Assembly (NCBI RefSeq): GCF_030867145.1
Contig: NC_134417.1
Span: 11,447,577-11,511,576 of the forward strand
Source: Opisthocomus hoazin
Lineage: Eukaryota > Chordata > Aves > Opisthocomiformes > Opisthocomidae
Length of the DNA: 64,000 nucleotides
Reading direction: 5' to 3'
The number at the start of each line of letters is the position of its first letter. Positions within the stretch are counted from its first letter, which is position 1. The translations under genes were made by a program, and so were the position numbers. The notes under the pieces are model-generated. The model saw only the letters and a program-made list of their open reading frames with translations. It was not told the origin of the DNA and did not search any database. Below are positions 1 through 13,518 of the stretch, piece after piece.

Positions 1-828
1 TATGAAATCATGAACCAAACTACTCGCCAAATATCTGCAGAGAAACAGAAGTTTTGTCTAAAGTTGAACAAAAGCAGTCACACCCAAATAAACACCTGTT
101 AAACTGTAAGGATTAAGCTGTCTAAACTGATCCTATCATTGACAGGATCAGGACTTCACAGTGCTCAGAGCTATTCTTTCATGGTAACTACACAGAAGAA
201 CACACAATATTAGCTTCCACAATTGCATTTTAGGAAGGTTCCAACCTCCTTAGTCACCGAAAAAGTTGTCAAAAGCCAGAGTACCAAGATTCACGAAAGT
301 TACAAAACTTTATGGCACACCTCATTGATGAGACTGTCTACTCCACTCTGCACATACGCATCCTTTCAGTGCTCAACAAATAAAACAAGTTTCTGGGAAC
401 AAGAAATTGTACATGGGGATTACAGTATAGGAATAGCAAATGAGTGTCCCAAGAACCTAAACAGAGAGTTGTAATGCTGAACTTCAGCAAATCTAAGTAT
501 TAGAGCTCCTTCAAATGCTTTTTAGTAGGATGCCAGTCTTAAAATTAAGTTAGACGAGAACTCACCATTACAAACTTTGATACAGACAAAAAAGTCAACC
601 ACAAGTTCCCTTCTTCCTTCCCATATGTGTAAGTACCACCCTTTTTTTCCTGCTTTACCTCACCAGTGACACTTAACTCCTCTCTCCCAGGCTACCCACA
701 CACCTTCCGTGCACAAGCAACAACCATAACTATGCCCATATTTTATAGTTCAGTAGATTAACAAGTTGACAATAATACTATTTTTCCTCAGCGTCATAGC
801 ATGGCTAGGTTTGCCAAAATCTGAATTC

Positions 829-910
829 ACAGAATCACAGAATAGTAGGGGTTGGAAAGGACCTCTGTGGGTCATCTAGTCCAACCTCCCTGCCGAAGCA
901 GGGTCACCTA
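829..910 (-). mobile_element. CR1 LINE tail, minus strand
   Basis: About 80 bases of CR1 3' end read in reverse (CACAGAATCACAGAATAG, then GGTTGGAAAGGACCTC). It shares the GAAGCAGGGTCACCTA variant with the copies at 10.9 kb and 24.7 kb. Confidence 0.9.
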
Positions 911-3900
911 GAGAAGTGTAGTCACTATGCGTATGGGGGTTTTTGTGTGGTTTTAATTTCTTTGCATAGACCCTCAGCCCCATAGGCAAGTGTCTCTGGG
1001 TGCCAGGTCAGGTACTTGGAGGCAGAGATGAGGTGAGTGGCTTTTCTGTAGCCACACAGGCCGAAGAAAAAACCTGAAAAAAACCAAATGTCTACAATGA
1101 GCAATTTCAGTATCATAATCTCCAGAAATTAACTGCTTAACTTGTTTTTGTTTTGGGAAACGGTGGTTAACATAATTTTTGCTAGAAGCAGAGTATCATT
1201 GCTGGATTTAAGGTGGGCTTTTTAAAGGGTTGCTGTTTAAAAAGAGTTTTGTAAAACTTCGAATATTCTTATATAAGTGCTTGTAATAAATTGGGATTGT
1301 TTTCCTTTAATTAAAATCTTTAGTTACATGGAGTGTCATGTTCCTTTTTGCATTTCTTCTTTGACTTCAGTCAAATTCCTTGCTGATAGTCATGTCAGAG
1401 TTGGAAGAAAGGGTACTTACTTGTTGACAAGCAGGTGTTCCAATAGGTGCTGCCTAAATCTGTTCAATGCTTTGGGTTACCTCCCAGCTAAACTGCTGCT
1501 CTCAGATGTACTGAAAGGACTCATAGACTACCAGTATTACAGAACACTTATCAGAAGAACACAAAGATTCTCCACAGCTCCGAGATACTTATAAAAGAAT
1601 AAGCAAAGCTGTGTTTTCAAACTTTATTTGTATGTTTTCTTTGTATTTAAAGGCTCCCCTGGCAGAACTGTTTTGAGACGCAAATACTGTGTACTGCAAT
1701 TAGAAAACAGCCTGATCTGTCCCGCACAAACTTCCACAGAACTGAAAGCTAAATAGTTTGAAAACACTGCTCAAACATGCAGTATCTATTAAAAAATAGT
1801 TTCAACTATTTCCTAATACCTATTTTGACTAATTAGAAAGTGGAGGGTATAAAGCTTCTAACACCGAATTTTCAAATCAGTAGTCTGATGTAGTTTCAAA
1901 TATCAAACACAGCATATATCATTAGCATATACTAACATGACAGTATTTATTACATTAAACAGCCACGTGATAAGAGTGAAAGTTTTAGTGCTTTATTTTC
2001 AAGCAAAACATTTGAGATGTGGTATAGCAGTGTGTGTTTTATAATGGATACTTTTCTAATTAAAATGACAGCATAAACATTCTGTACATATTCAGTTATG
2101 ACAGACATTCTGAGCCAAACACACCTTTTTTATAACTCCATTAACTTTAAGCTTAACAGTGATTACACTTCCTTATAACTCTTCATACAAGATTTAACTT
2201 ACTACTAGTTACAGCACAGACTAAGGAGAGAAAACCTAAACAAGTCCAAGCCACTCTTCCAGGCATTAGAGCTATTAGTCTGCACTATGTAGTTTTTTCA
2301 TCTGAATTCCACTGAATTCATCTTACAAAGAGTACCACAGTACTGATGGAAGTTAAAATCCCAACTAGATTTCTTGGGAGACATTCTAGTGAGTGTGGTC
2401 ATCTAAACAAAATACAAAGAAAAGTTAGATCCCCTACTCCAAAAACTAAGCAAAAGTCTTGTGTACTTGGTGGAAGGCAGTTTCCAACTACTACGTATAT
2501 TTATCCAAAGTTTCAACCTTTGAGTACAGCATTATTTCAAGCTCCTCCTCTTACACAGATAGCTCAGAAGGTACAGGGAGAGAATACAACTATTAGTTCC
2601 CCTCCAATGCCTGTGCAGGCCATTCTTGTGTTAGAATTCAGCACATCAAACTTCAGGAGACAGTCAAAAATACAAATGACTGCATCTGTGCAACTTTATA
2701 TAGACAATTTAAAACCTGACACTTCGAACTATCACTAGCTGTCACCAGTAAAAGCTTTCAAATTCTGCTGAAGCAACCTGAAATGAGATCAGCTTCTGCT
2801 CTGCTCTCCCACCACAAATTATACTTGCATACACTGGAGTAACAAGAACAAAGCAGCTTAGATGATAGCCAGTCACAAGTGCGTATTTAAAAATTCTTCC
2901 CACCTCAAAGCTGGGCCACCAACCTTCTCAACCTCCCCAACAATACAGCAAACACGCACCAAGAATATGGGCAATTCTAGTTTCTTGCCATAACCCGGAA
3001 TGCTATTCAGTAGTAAGAAGCTACCTTAATTTTGGATGCACCTTGGCTTTAGTAAACTCAGACATTTAAATCAATATATTCTACTATTCTCCTTCCAGCT
3101 GCCACAGGTCTGGACTTGCAATACTCACTTTCTGCTTTTGATACTGTCAACAGAAAGACCAAATCCTTCTGAAGTAGGCTATTTTAACAAGTTAGATAAT
3201 ACACATAAAGCAAAGAGGGGGGCTCACAAGCCCCAACTCAGCTATGTCTCTCAAGCTATCTAAGAATCAGAGGAAATACAGTAATTTGCACCTTCTCTAC
3301 TTGTCATGCTCAGTGATCTCAAAGCAGCATTCGTGAGTCAATGGGCACAAAACTCTGGGTCCTTGAATTCCTTGCCTCAGCTGTTCAAAGCTTAAGCATG
3401 CCAGGTAACATCTTGAGAACACCTTCCCTTAAGTGAACTAAGCATAAAGACCCCTGTGGGATTAACTACCCATCATGGTATAGCTATAACATTTATGACA
3501 ATACAGCTAGAGTCAGTGGTATAAAAACTGAACACTTCTACATACTTTTGCACTTTGTTTTTTCTCCCCGTCAGCCTTTAGCTGGAAACAATATACTTTG
3601 GGCTAAAAGTCAGGCATTTAAAGTACTCCAATCAAAAGTGATCCAAAAACACAGTAAGGATGAATGTCCCTTTGCTTTAAAACAAACAAATAAGAAACAA
3701 ATTGCTATTTACAAAGAGATTCCATTAGTGTCGAGTATTTCCAGGAACAGGCCCTCTCCTTTCCTGACAAAGGAAGATTTAAGACTGGTTCTTTGAAACA
3801 CTTTTCACAGGACAGCCTACCTTCCTTCACTATGTCAGTAGTGCCATGAAACTGTGCATTTACCCTATGAACATACTGTAGATAGACACGCTCACTGAAC

Positions 3901-6900
3901 CAGACTTCAGCAAAAGAGTACAAGTGCTCTTGGTGAGGACTACTCAACTACAGCTTTCCACTCCAGTCAGTTTCAAAGCTGTTACAGCAAACACACTACA
4001 AGAGTATCTTTGTCTAAAGTACTTCCATCTTTTAGACACAGCTGGACTTAAAATATTCACAGCTACACAAATGTGCAGTCAGAGGCCCAACATTGAGAAA
4101 AACAGCTGGAAATTACAGTTTCTGTAAGCTATGGGTGCTTAAACATTTGTAACACTTGAAGACAGGCAATAATCTTAAACTTGTGATAGAACGAAATCTT
4201 GAAACCCTAATTCAGTAATGACAGGACATCAGTAGATTCCAGAAGTGAAAGATTTTTTTGATGGCAGAACTGAGGACACTTGCCACTATTTTAAGGCTTA
4301 GAGAAAAGAGGTCATTCATTATCTTATTCCCATTTTGTCAAATCCAAGGCTATTTAAACAACCTGTTGCTGCTAAGTAGCATCTAAACAGAATACATCAC
4401 CAGATGAGTTTAGGAGAAAGTATTTGTAATGACGAACAGACTATTACCCATAGAAGGAAACTATGAAATAAGATGAAAACTTTATTATTGTTACAGCCTT
4501 GCTTATTTCAACATAACTACTCAGGTGATGTGGTTATCTAAAGCCAGAGCTATTCCCTCAAAACTCCCTTTTTTCCCCCCAGATGATCAAAACTTACAAG
4601 TTCCCTTTCCTTTCCTCCTTTCCTTCCCCAAAATAGTTAAGTATTCATCAAAAATTTGGAATGGTAAGTTATACCAATGAGACACTTGCAATGCTATGAA
4701 GCCAAATAACACCAAGCGGCTCCGAGATCCTGCACCTCAGCACTAAAACCAGGAAGCTCTGCTGTAAGCCAAGCCCTTGTCAGCCGACATCAGCATTAGT
4801 GACTACATGTTTCAGTTACTCAAGAGTGATACTGGAGGAGAAAGGGGCAAGGGGGTGGGGAGGAAGAACCAATGCTTAGCTACACACATGCACCACTACC
4901 AAGAGAATTCTCCAGTGCTTCTGTACTTTATTTATGTGGAATACTCTACCCCGTCACAGTTGGCCTTGGCCAAGGGAGATGAATTCCAGTTATAAGAACA
5001 GAAAAGTGCTCTTACATGAGGCGAGTAATAAAGCCCGTATTAATTTAGCCTGGCAACAAGAAGGTTACAAGTGTTTTCTGTAAGTGTCAAGGGTAAAACA
5101 CCAAGAGAAGAAAATTACTTAAAATGAGAGCATAGCATCAATACAGTTAGCAGGCAAAACAGTTATGAGAAACTTTCAGGCTGGAAATCATTTCAAGAAA
5201 CAACATGCTGGAAGAACCTCCCCAGGAGAACTGAGAACTACAAAAGCAGGTATGAAAACAAAAACAACACATGCACTTATCTGCTTTTTAGATGGCTGCA
5301 AGTTAGAGATTTAAGTGATGTACCCAAAATATTAGCAGATTACCCTTTTGACATTGAGGTCTCTCATTAAGCTTATTCCTGGACAGTAGAACTTCACTGT
5401 CCTTAAAGACAACTGACAAATACCAAGTTCTGTTGTTCTAGTACGCAAACCAACAGTAAGATGAGATGCTTCTATTGCTCAGGACTGACACGCTCCAGTA
5501 CAAAAAGTACTTTAAAGGCTCAGTTCCTAGAAAAGGCTAGTACCCCTACTTTGATCTTTTTGCTAAGGAAGTAACTGGAACACCGTTCTTCTTATCATAA
5601 CACCCATTCTTTCTTAGAAGGTAAAAGAAGACAGAGAAGACACTGCAAAGAACCAAACCTGTATTATCTACAGTTTGTGAAGCTTTTCTTGTCCTGACCC
5701 GTAGTACCTACCCCTGAAACTCTGTTGTGACCAAGGAAAGGAAACTAGTCCCCCCACCTTCTGCTAGGAAGGGGGAGGCAGAAGATAGCTCTATACAAAG
5801 CAAGTTATTGCAGTAAGCAGCAAGTTCTAGGATTTAAAAATAAAAAAAACCACAAACGCTACACCACACTGTTGGATAGGGTTATTCTATGCAGAGGTTG
5901 TTTATCCAGCTTGATCCTTCTATTGCTGTGTCACTCTGTACCCATATGTTCACGTTTGATATCTCCCAAATGTGTGTGTGTGCGGGAGGGCGGGGGAAAG
6001 GGAAATAGGCCAGAGTTGATACATTCCGAAAACCAAACCAGCTACTTGATTTTTTGGAAAGAGCTCCATGTAGAGCTACCAGACAAAAACACAGAACGTT
6101 ATGAAAGTGTAACAGAGATTTTATAATTGAGTTATTAACCACATTTAAGACAACTGATATTTCAGAATGGGTTACACTGAGAGAGTCAAAATACTAATTT
6201 AACTGTTAGATCAATTAACAATATTGCCTGCTATCTAGTTTTGATTTGGCTTCTTACTGAGCTGACTTTCCAAATAGCCTGACATCATTTTGTTAAAGGA
6301 AAACAATACCGCAAATCTAGAAATCTGTAAGGAAGAAACCATTTCTTAGTTGAAGGGGAACAGCTTTTCCATGACACACAGATTAAACAATTTTGTGGTG
6401 CACAGCAACCTACTTGGTTTACTTCTGGTTAAGTTTTTAAAATGCTCCAACACCACTAAAACAAGACTAAAATTAAAGCACAAGTGAGATCTAATAAGGC
6501 TTCCAGTAATTTCAAGTGGTTGTGAAACTGCAACAACGAAACATACCACAGACAGAAGCAATGCTAGTTTAGAACAGTCAGACTGCTAAGAACAGCACAG
6601 GGGAGTTGACAAGGTGGTTCTGGTGACACTATAGGTGTTGCCAGCATGAAGCATAGTTAGAATTTAAATGCAGGATCTCAATCTGATGAAACTCAGATTT
6701 CATCTGAACAAAATACATGAAGAGTTGTGAAAAACAGATTATACAACTACATTAAATTTATCCATTGACTTAAGTTACCTAATCAGTATCTACTTCATTT
6801 AAAACTAAAAGAGTAGTTCTAACAGCCTTTGGGTAAGTCTGTTAGAGGAAAAACCCAGGGAATATACTTTTCTCCAGACACCCTCTGGAATCAATGAAGT

Positions 6901-8934
6901 ATAGCAACAAGCGTGTTCATTGCATTGTATTTTGAAAGTGACAGATTACTTTGCTTGTCACTTCAGTGGAGCCTCATATGCAACTTCACATTTATTATAA
7001 GCATGCTCTCAAAAACTAACTCATTACTACATCTGTATTTAACTCAAGCTTCCAAATATACAGTTCCCAGGTTCTAACTTACTTGAGTTCACCTGCAGCA
7101 CAGTTACATCACAACCTTCAGTGCCCATTCTGTTCCAATTCCAGTTCAGCTTCAGAAATACATTAGGAATCCCCAAGCCATTAAAAAAAGAAAAAAATTC
7201 CTATCCTTACTACTGTGACCATAGTGCTCCAGTATTTAAATACTAATGAAAGGTACTTAAGTGGTACCATTCCTTCACATACTAAATTCCACAAAATTCA
7301 TCTTTCCTCTTCACAGTTAACCTGAAGTGAACTCAAGTTTCCACTCTCTCCATGGAGTATGTAAACTTGCAGACTGAGGTGTGCAACAGCATTTCTCTTA
7401 ACAATGCTTCTTCCAGTTCTACTTACAAAGAGCTGATGAGACCTTTGAGCTGGAGCCCTGTTGTCATGAGTCTCATATAAAACATGGCAACATTCAGTTG
7501 CAAGTCTACAAATGCTTGAGGTAAATGAGAAATACGGAGTATGTAGCAGTACTATATCAACTTAAAAGTTGTCATACGAGAAATCTGCAGAAAGCATTAT
7601 TTGCTATCTTACTTTTGGCAAAGAAATATATTTGTATTTCCACCAAGCTTTTTGTAACTGAGTAAGGGAACGAAACTAACTTCTTTAATCCATAATCTTC
7701 TGGTATAATGTAGGTCTTCGCTTTCTACAATAAAACAGTGGTAATAAAAATTATCTGCTAAATAAATCGGGCAGAATACTACCAGCATAAGACATGGCAG
7801 CACTCATTGTCATTACATAAACATGAAAAGCATCGTGGAATAGACTACAGCAGATCTTTAAAGCACAAACTTTTAAGATTTGGAATCCCGGCCTTAAGTT
7901 GCCAAAGTCACACAGCTTCCATCACCTTCTTTAAATGAGATATAGTTGAAATGGTGTTTTCTGCTAAAAATTTCTAATTGACTTAACAACAATTTGCAAT
8001 TTTATGTACACCGACAGTATTCCTGCATCTTCCATTACTTGAACCCATTTATTTTGATTATTGGTGTTACTTAAAGATCTGAAATCTAGCTATCGAGTTA
8101 TGCAGCTTCTTCTCAGGTGTTATTCGCTCAGGCTTACTCACACAGACTATGACTGTCTGCACACGCTTGTTCAAGTTAGCCATTTCCCACTTCCCCTCAC
8201 CGCTTTACAACAGATGAGTTTGTCAAGCTATTACACCAAAACAACTGCAAAAGACAAAACAAGTGCAGTTTTAAAGAGAAATTACACTTCCCAGTCAGTA
8301 ACTCGATTATAATGGACTGTATCCTCAAATTAAAGAGGAAGAGAACATTAACTCTCTAAGGAAGGCAGAGTTCCAAGTTTGTATTCAGCATACAGACTAC
8401 TAATACACACCTTCAGTTACTTTCTTCATTAGTTCTCTTTAAACGCATAGCCACATGTCACCCATGATCACAAGGTTCAGCTACGTTGCACGCACCTTCC
8501 AGGAAGGGATACTCTCTATACTGAATAAGCTAATTACATAAGGGGTTTGACATTAGAAGACACAGAACATTATTATCGTTGGTAAGATGCCATCTTCTAG
8601 CCCTGACGTTAACCACATCTTACAATATTATCTTGTCCAAAAATAGACAACTACCACAGAGTCATATTCCACAAAGATATATGATGTAAAGGCAGCTTCT
8701 CCTCACTAACTCCAGGAGCTAAAGTAAGCAACTAATCATTATACCAGCATCAACAACATTTAACCAAGTCCCTTGATTGTTTTGGAGGGGGAGTACGTGT
8801 GCACACTTTTCTTTTTCCTTTTCTTTGGAGCAGTGGGGAGAGGGAGGCAGGCATGGGGGATGGTGAAGTCCATTACTATGCATTGTTTACATCTCCCCTT
8901 TTTTTGGTCCCTCAGCTCATTTGTATTGCTCCTT

Positions 8935-8956
8935 AAAAAAAAAAAAAAAAAAAAAA
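8935..8956. repeat. 22-A homopolymer
   Basis: An uninterrupted run of A. No retroposed gene is recognisable upstream, so it is not clearly a processed copy's tail. Confidence 0.9.
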
Positions 8957-9687
8957 TCAACATTTTCAACTTAGAAGATACTACACAAAAGTGTATTTTT
9001 GACTTCCACATTTATTACCTGTACCTCTACTACATCTGAGCAGTCTTGTACTAAGAGAGGAGGTACAGAACAGACTTCCAGCACATAAAAGCCCACAGTA
9101 CAGAGAGATGACCATTTCTCCTACCCAGAGTGGACAAGACAAACCGTAACAAGCTCACAGCAAGACAGAAGTTCAACATGGAGAAAGATGAGAACAAAAC
9201 AGCATGCATGCTTTCTAAAAGCAAAGACAGCTTAAGACTAGACCTAGTTACCTTGGAGCATTAATTATGTACCAGATGACCTATGAAGGTTTGTCCCAGG
9301 CCTAACAGTTTTACCTTTAGGAACCATCCCTAAAAATCTAAGTAAAAATTCTTCATTACAGTTACTACTCTGCATTAATAACAACTGATATTAACCATGC
9401 TTTAAACACACAACAGTAGTCAGCCACAAATCTGAAGGAGATGCACATTGCCAGTATTGAGGCTAATGCCCATCTCATGACTAGACAGCCTTCTGATAAT
9501 TTATCACCTTTGTCCCCAAATAACACAGGTGTATCAGGAAGTAATGACCATGTTTGTATTCTTTCACTTCCACCTTTACAAAAGTCTAACAAATAGCTGC
9601 TCTTCTTTATGCTACGCTTACTTATTTGGACGTTATGCAATAAATCAAGGGGTGTCAGTAACAAGTTACTCTGAAAGCAGAATAATA

Positions 9688-10960
9688 GTCAGCATGCATT
9701 CACCAAGGTAGTCAGCATGGATTCACCAAGGGGAAATCATGCCTGACCAATCTGATAGCTTTCTACGATGACATGACTGGCTGGGTAGACGAAGGGAGAG
9801 CCGTGGATGTTGTCTACCTTGACTTCAGCAAGGCTTTCGACACAGTCTCCCATGATATCCTCCTAGGGAAGCTGAGGAAGTGTGGGCTGGATGAGTGGTC
9901 GGTGAAGTGGATAGAGAACTGGCTGAATGGCAGAACTCAGAGGGTTGTCATCAGCGGCACTGAGTCTAGTTGGAGGCTGGTGACAAGTGGTGTCCCCCAG
10001 GGGTCAGTACTGGGCCCAGTCTTGTTTAACTTCTTCATCAATGACCTGGATGAAGAGTTAGAATGTACCCTCAGCAAGTTTGCTGATGACACCAAACTGG
10101 GAGGTGTGGTAGATACACCAGAAGGCTGTGCTGCCATTCAGCGTGACCTGGATAGGCTGGAAAGCTGGGCAGAGAGGAACCTGATGAGGTTCAACAAAGC
10201 CAAATGCAGGGTCCTGCACCTGGGGAGGAACAACCTCATGCACCAGTACAGGCTTGGGGTGGACCTGCTGGAGAGCAGCTGTGCGGAGAGGGACCTGGGT
10301 GTCCTGGTGGACGACAGGTTGACCATGAGCCAGCAGTGTGCCCTGGCTGCCAAGAAAGCCAATGGGATCCTGGGGTGCATCAAGAAGAATGTGGCCAGCA
10401 GGACGAGGGAGGTTCTCCTTCCCCTCTACACTGTCCTGGTGAGGCCTCATCTGGAGTACTGTGTCCAGTTCTGGGCTCCCCAGTTCAAGAAAGATGAAGA
10501 GCTACTGGAGAGAGTCCAGAGGAGGGCTACAAGGATGGTGAGGGGACTGGAGCATCTCCCCTACGAGGAGAGGTTGAGGGAACTGGGCTTGTTCAGCCTG
10601 AAGAAGAGAAGGCTGCGAGGGACCTTATAAATGCTTACAAATATCTGAAGGGTGGGTGTCAGGAGGATGGGGCCAAGCTCTTTTCAGTGGTGCCCAGTGA
10701 CAGGACAAGGGGCAATGGGCACAAACTGAGGCACAGGAAGTTCCGTCTGAACATGAGGAAGAACTTCTTCCCTCTGAGGGTGACGGAGCACTGGAACAGG
10801 CTGCCCAGGGAGGTTGTGGAGTCTCCTTCTCTGGAGATATTCAAGACCTGCCTGGACAAGGTCCTGTGCAGCCTGCTGTAGGTGACCCTGCTTCGGCAGG
10901 GGGGTTGGACTAGATGACCCACAGAGGTCCCTTCCAACCCCTACTATTCTGTGATTCTGT
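9688..10960 (+). mobile_element. CR1 LINE, 5'-truncated, with reverse transcriptase remnant
   Basis: Truncated CR1 ending in the tail TATTCTGTGATTCTGT. An ORF at 9773-10630 (285 residues) keeps part of the reverse transcriptase domain: [21 protein letters not shown] and the catalytic FADD. One base is missing near 10,621 relative to the copy at 24 kb, so the frame shifts and the rest ([19 protein letters not shown]) continues in another frame to about 10,881. The endonuclease and ORF1 are absent, so the copy cannot move by itself. Confidence 0.95.
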
Positions 10961-11374
10961 AATAAACATGAAATACACCTTGCCTTTCAGATCTTAAAAA
11001 GGTTTCTTGTACAAGAAGTATCAGGGACCTCAGCTTCCATTTTGAAACACCAAACCGCTTCCTACAACTCAAGGTTCACACTCCAGGAGATGACTCAGAC
11101 TCTTTCATACAGTTTAAGAAGGTCAGATCTTTGCAGTTCAGCATGTGTGCTTTACTGTGGACACCATCGCAAAGCAGACCATTCTATCTAGAAAACACTA
11201 AGAAACTCCAGTTTCCCCCTGCTCCTCAAGACAGCTTTGGACAGCTACATACTATAGAATCCCTCCAGCTTCACCACCACATGTACCTTTGTAGGTTTGC
11301 TGGGTTTTTCTCCCTTCTTACAACTCCCAAAGACGGAGTTATTTTACCAGTACAGTGATCAATGAAAAACTATT

Positions 11375-11445
11375 TATTCAAGAGCAGACAAAGTGGTGAG
11401 CAGGGCCAAGTGACCTCCAGAGGTCCTTTCCAAACCGGTTTAACT
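11375..11445 (+). mobile_element. Possible old CR1 3' scrap
   Basis: TGACCTCCAGAGGTCCTTTCCAA resembles the CR1 end motif, but the ATTCTGTG tail is missing. A chance or highly diverged match is possible. Confidence 0.35.
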
Positions 11446-13474
11446 TTGGAACAACTGAAGGCAGCTATGACTTGAACACCATTGCTAGTACTTCTCACAC
11501 ATCTCTAATATTGAAGTCGAGCATTTGATCACTGCGATTAACTTTGTTGATATACACCTAACTTTTCTGTTTTTCCTACACAAAAGTCTTCAGAGGTTGA
11601 CTATCTACTGCTCTTATACATGGCCGTTTTCTGCCATATTCGTACTAAGTATGTTCATGAGTCAAGTTAAGACTAGCAACGGTACATTGCAAGACAAACC
11701 TTATTGTAGACAGTGAGAGTAAACAGATTGGTTACGTGTGCTGGAACCCCGGCTGCCAGACAGAATTAAAGGAGACTATGACTGCATAATTACACAGTTA
11801 GATTCTACTAACTTGATGAGAAAAATCTTATCACTTGGCAGATTTAGGAGAACACATGCTCTTTAAAACTAACCTTCGCACTAAAGCAACCACCACTGGC
11901 ATCTGAAAACATACAGCGGAGCAGCTAGCTGACTTGGTGCCATCTTTCACATTGACTGTACACTTGATAACATGCAGATAGAAATTTCCTACTTACAGGA
12001 GCTTGCTGAATTCAGGTTTTAAAATTAATCATTTAGTTAAAAGAGGCATCCTGAAACAAGCAGCTACATACAAGCATTTTGTCACACTTGATCACTAGTG
12101 ACAAGTCTGAAAATAGTTTTGCTCCTTGAGAAACATGTTATGTAAATTGAAAAATTATCAGGAAAATAAAGAGTTAATGTGACTTTGTTTTGCAGTTACC
12201 AACCTTATGTCCTGAATTCAAACTCAGCTATGAAAACTCAGCCAGAAGTTGGTTCATATACTGCCATAAATCTGCTATGATACTATATATAGATTAAAAT
12301 ATTAAGAGCAAATTTAAAGTAAGTAATACTTCTTCAGAAACCCACTGACCCAAAGGTAATGTTACCTTCCCAAAAAAATCAGATGTACTACTACCTTCAG
12401 AGTCAGTACTGAATGAGTCAGTGACAGCCTGATGCAAAGTTTCCACTATCAAGAACATCAGAGAGTCCACAAAGTGTTTTATAGGCAGCTTTACCTTTTG
12501 ACAGGTGATGAACAGGACACAGACCATCCAACAGGCCAATCTGAGATTCCAGAAACACTCCAGTCGAAGTTTGACAGTGTGATACTACACTATCCTGTAC
12601 AACTTTGGGATTCAATTATACTTTGTCTTAATAATTTAGTCTCAGAGTGACAGAGGACAGACCTGTGATCAGAAGTGCTCTACACGATGCTTACCAATTA
12701 GCTTGTTAGAAAATATAGCATGGCCTATAAATACACAAGATTAGCACAGATAGTTGAAATTCACTTATGCTGCAAATTAAGTACAGACATGTAGGTTAGC
12801 CAAACAATAACCTTCCTACTCTTGCTTCGGCTTCATTGCTTAGAAACAAAGGAATTTAGCCAGGTTACCTTCCTGGATTGTCTCAAAATAAATAACTGTA
12901 CTTATCAGTGATGTAAAGACCCACACAAAAATTCATCATGGCTTCACTTGTAGTATTAAAGTCAACCGTACTACATTTTTGCTCAACTGCTGCAGAACAA
13001 CTACAGCATATGTTGTCTACAGCTTTGGACCTCACATTTAAGAATTATTTCATTAGAAAAAGTTTTCATTACTTTTTTTTTTCCTACAATATTTGCATTC
13101 TGGGTTTGAAGACAAACAGTCAAAGCACAGTATAAAAAGGAAAACAAAAAATGAACTTGTGTGTGATTCCTGATTGAGAATGATAGTTCTGAGTATTCGT
13201 TTGCTGGGAAGATACAGTTTGTTTCCCTAATGGTCATTCTGGCCTGAAGAACTTTTGCAAGACATCAAAAGACTCCATTTTCATAAGCCTCTTACTCAAC
13301 AGGTCGGCACTCCTACTGAAGTAGATCTGCTATATTAGTAAGTAGTAATGCCACACTGTGGATGACCTACAATTTTTCTAACAGCTAAGACCTGTTTAGG
13401 CTCCTACTTATGAAGCCATGTGGAGACTGAAGAACATTCAGACTTAATGTTGGCAATTCAAGCTTACAACTCCC

Positions 13475-13518
13475 TTTTTTTTTTCAGAGACACCCTATGG
13501 AAAAAAAAAAAAAAAAAA
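13475..13518. repeat. T10 / A18 inverted homopolymer pair
   Basis: Ten T at 13475-13484 and eighteen A at 13501-13518, separated by 16 bases. The pair could fold back on itself. Confidence 0.9.

Noticed and set aside
1421-1510. Possible minus-strand 90-base exon (acceptor CCTTTCAG, donor GTAAGT) in the TRIP12 intron
   Set aside because: Splice-like pairs of this quality occur by chance in many places in long introns, and nothing else supports it.
9773-10630. Reverse transcriptase ORF as a host gene
   Set aside because: It is the 3' part of a truncated CR1 with a frameshift and the CR1 tail.
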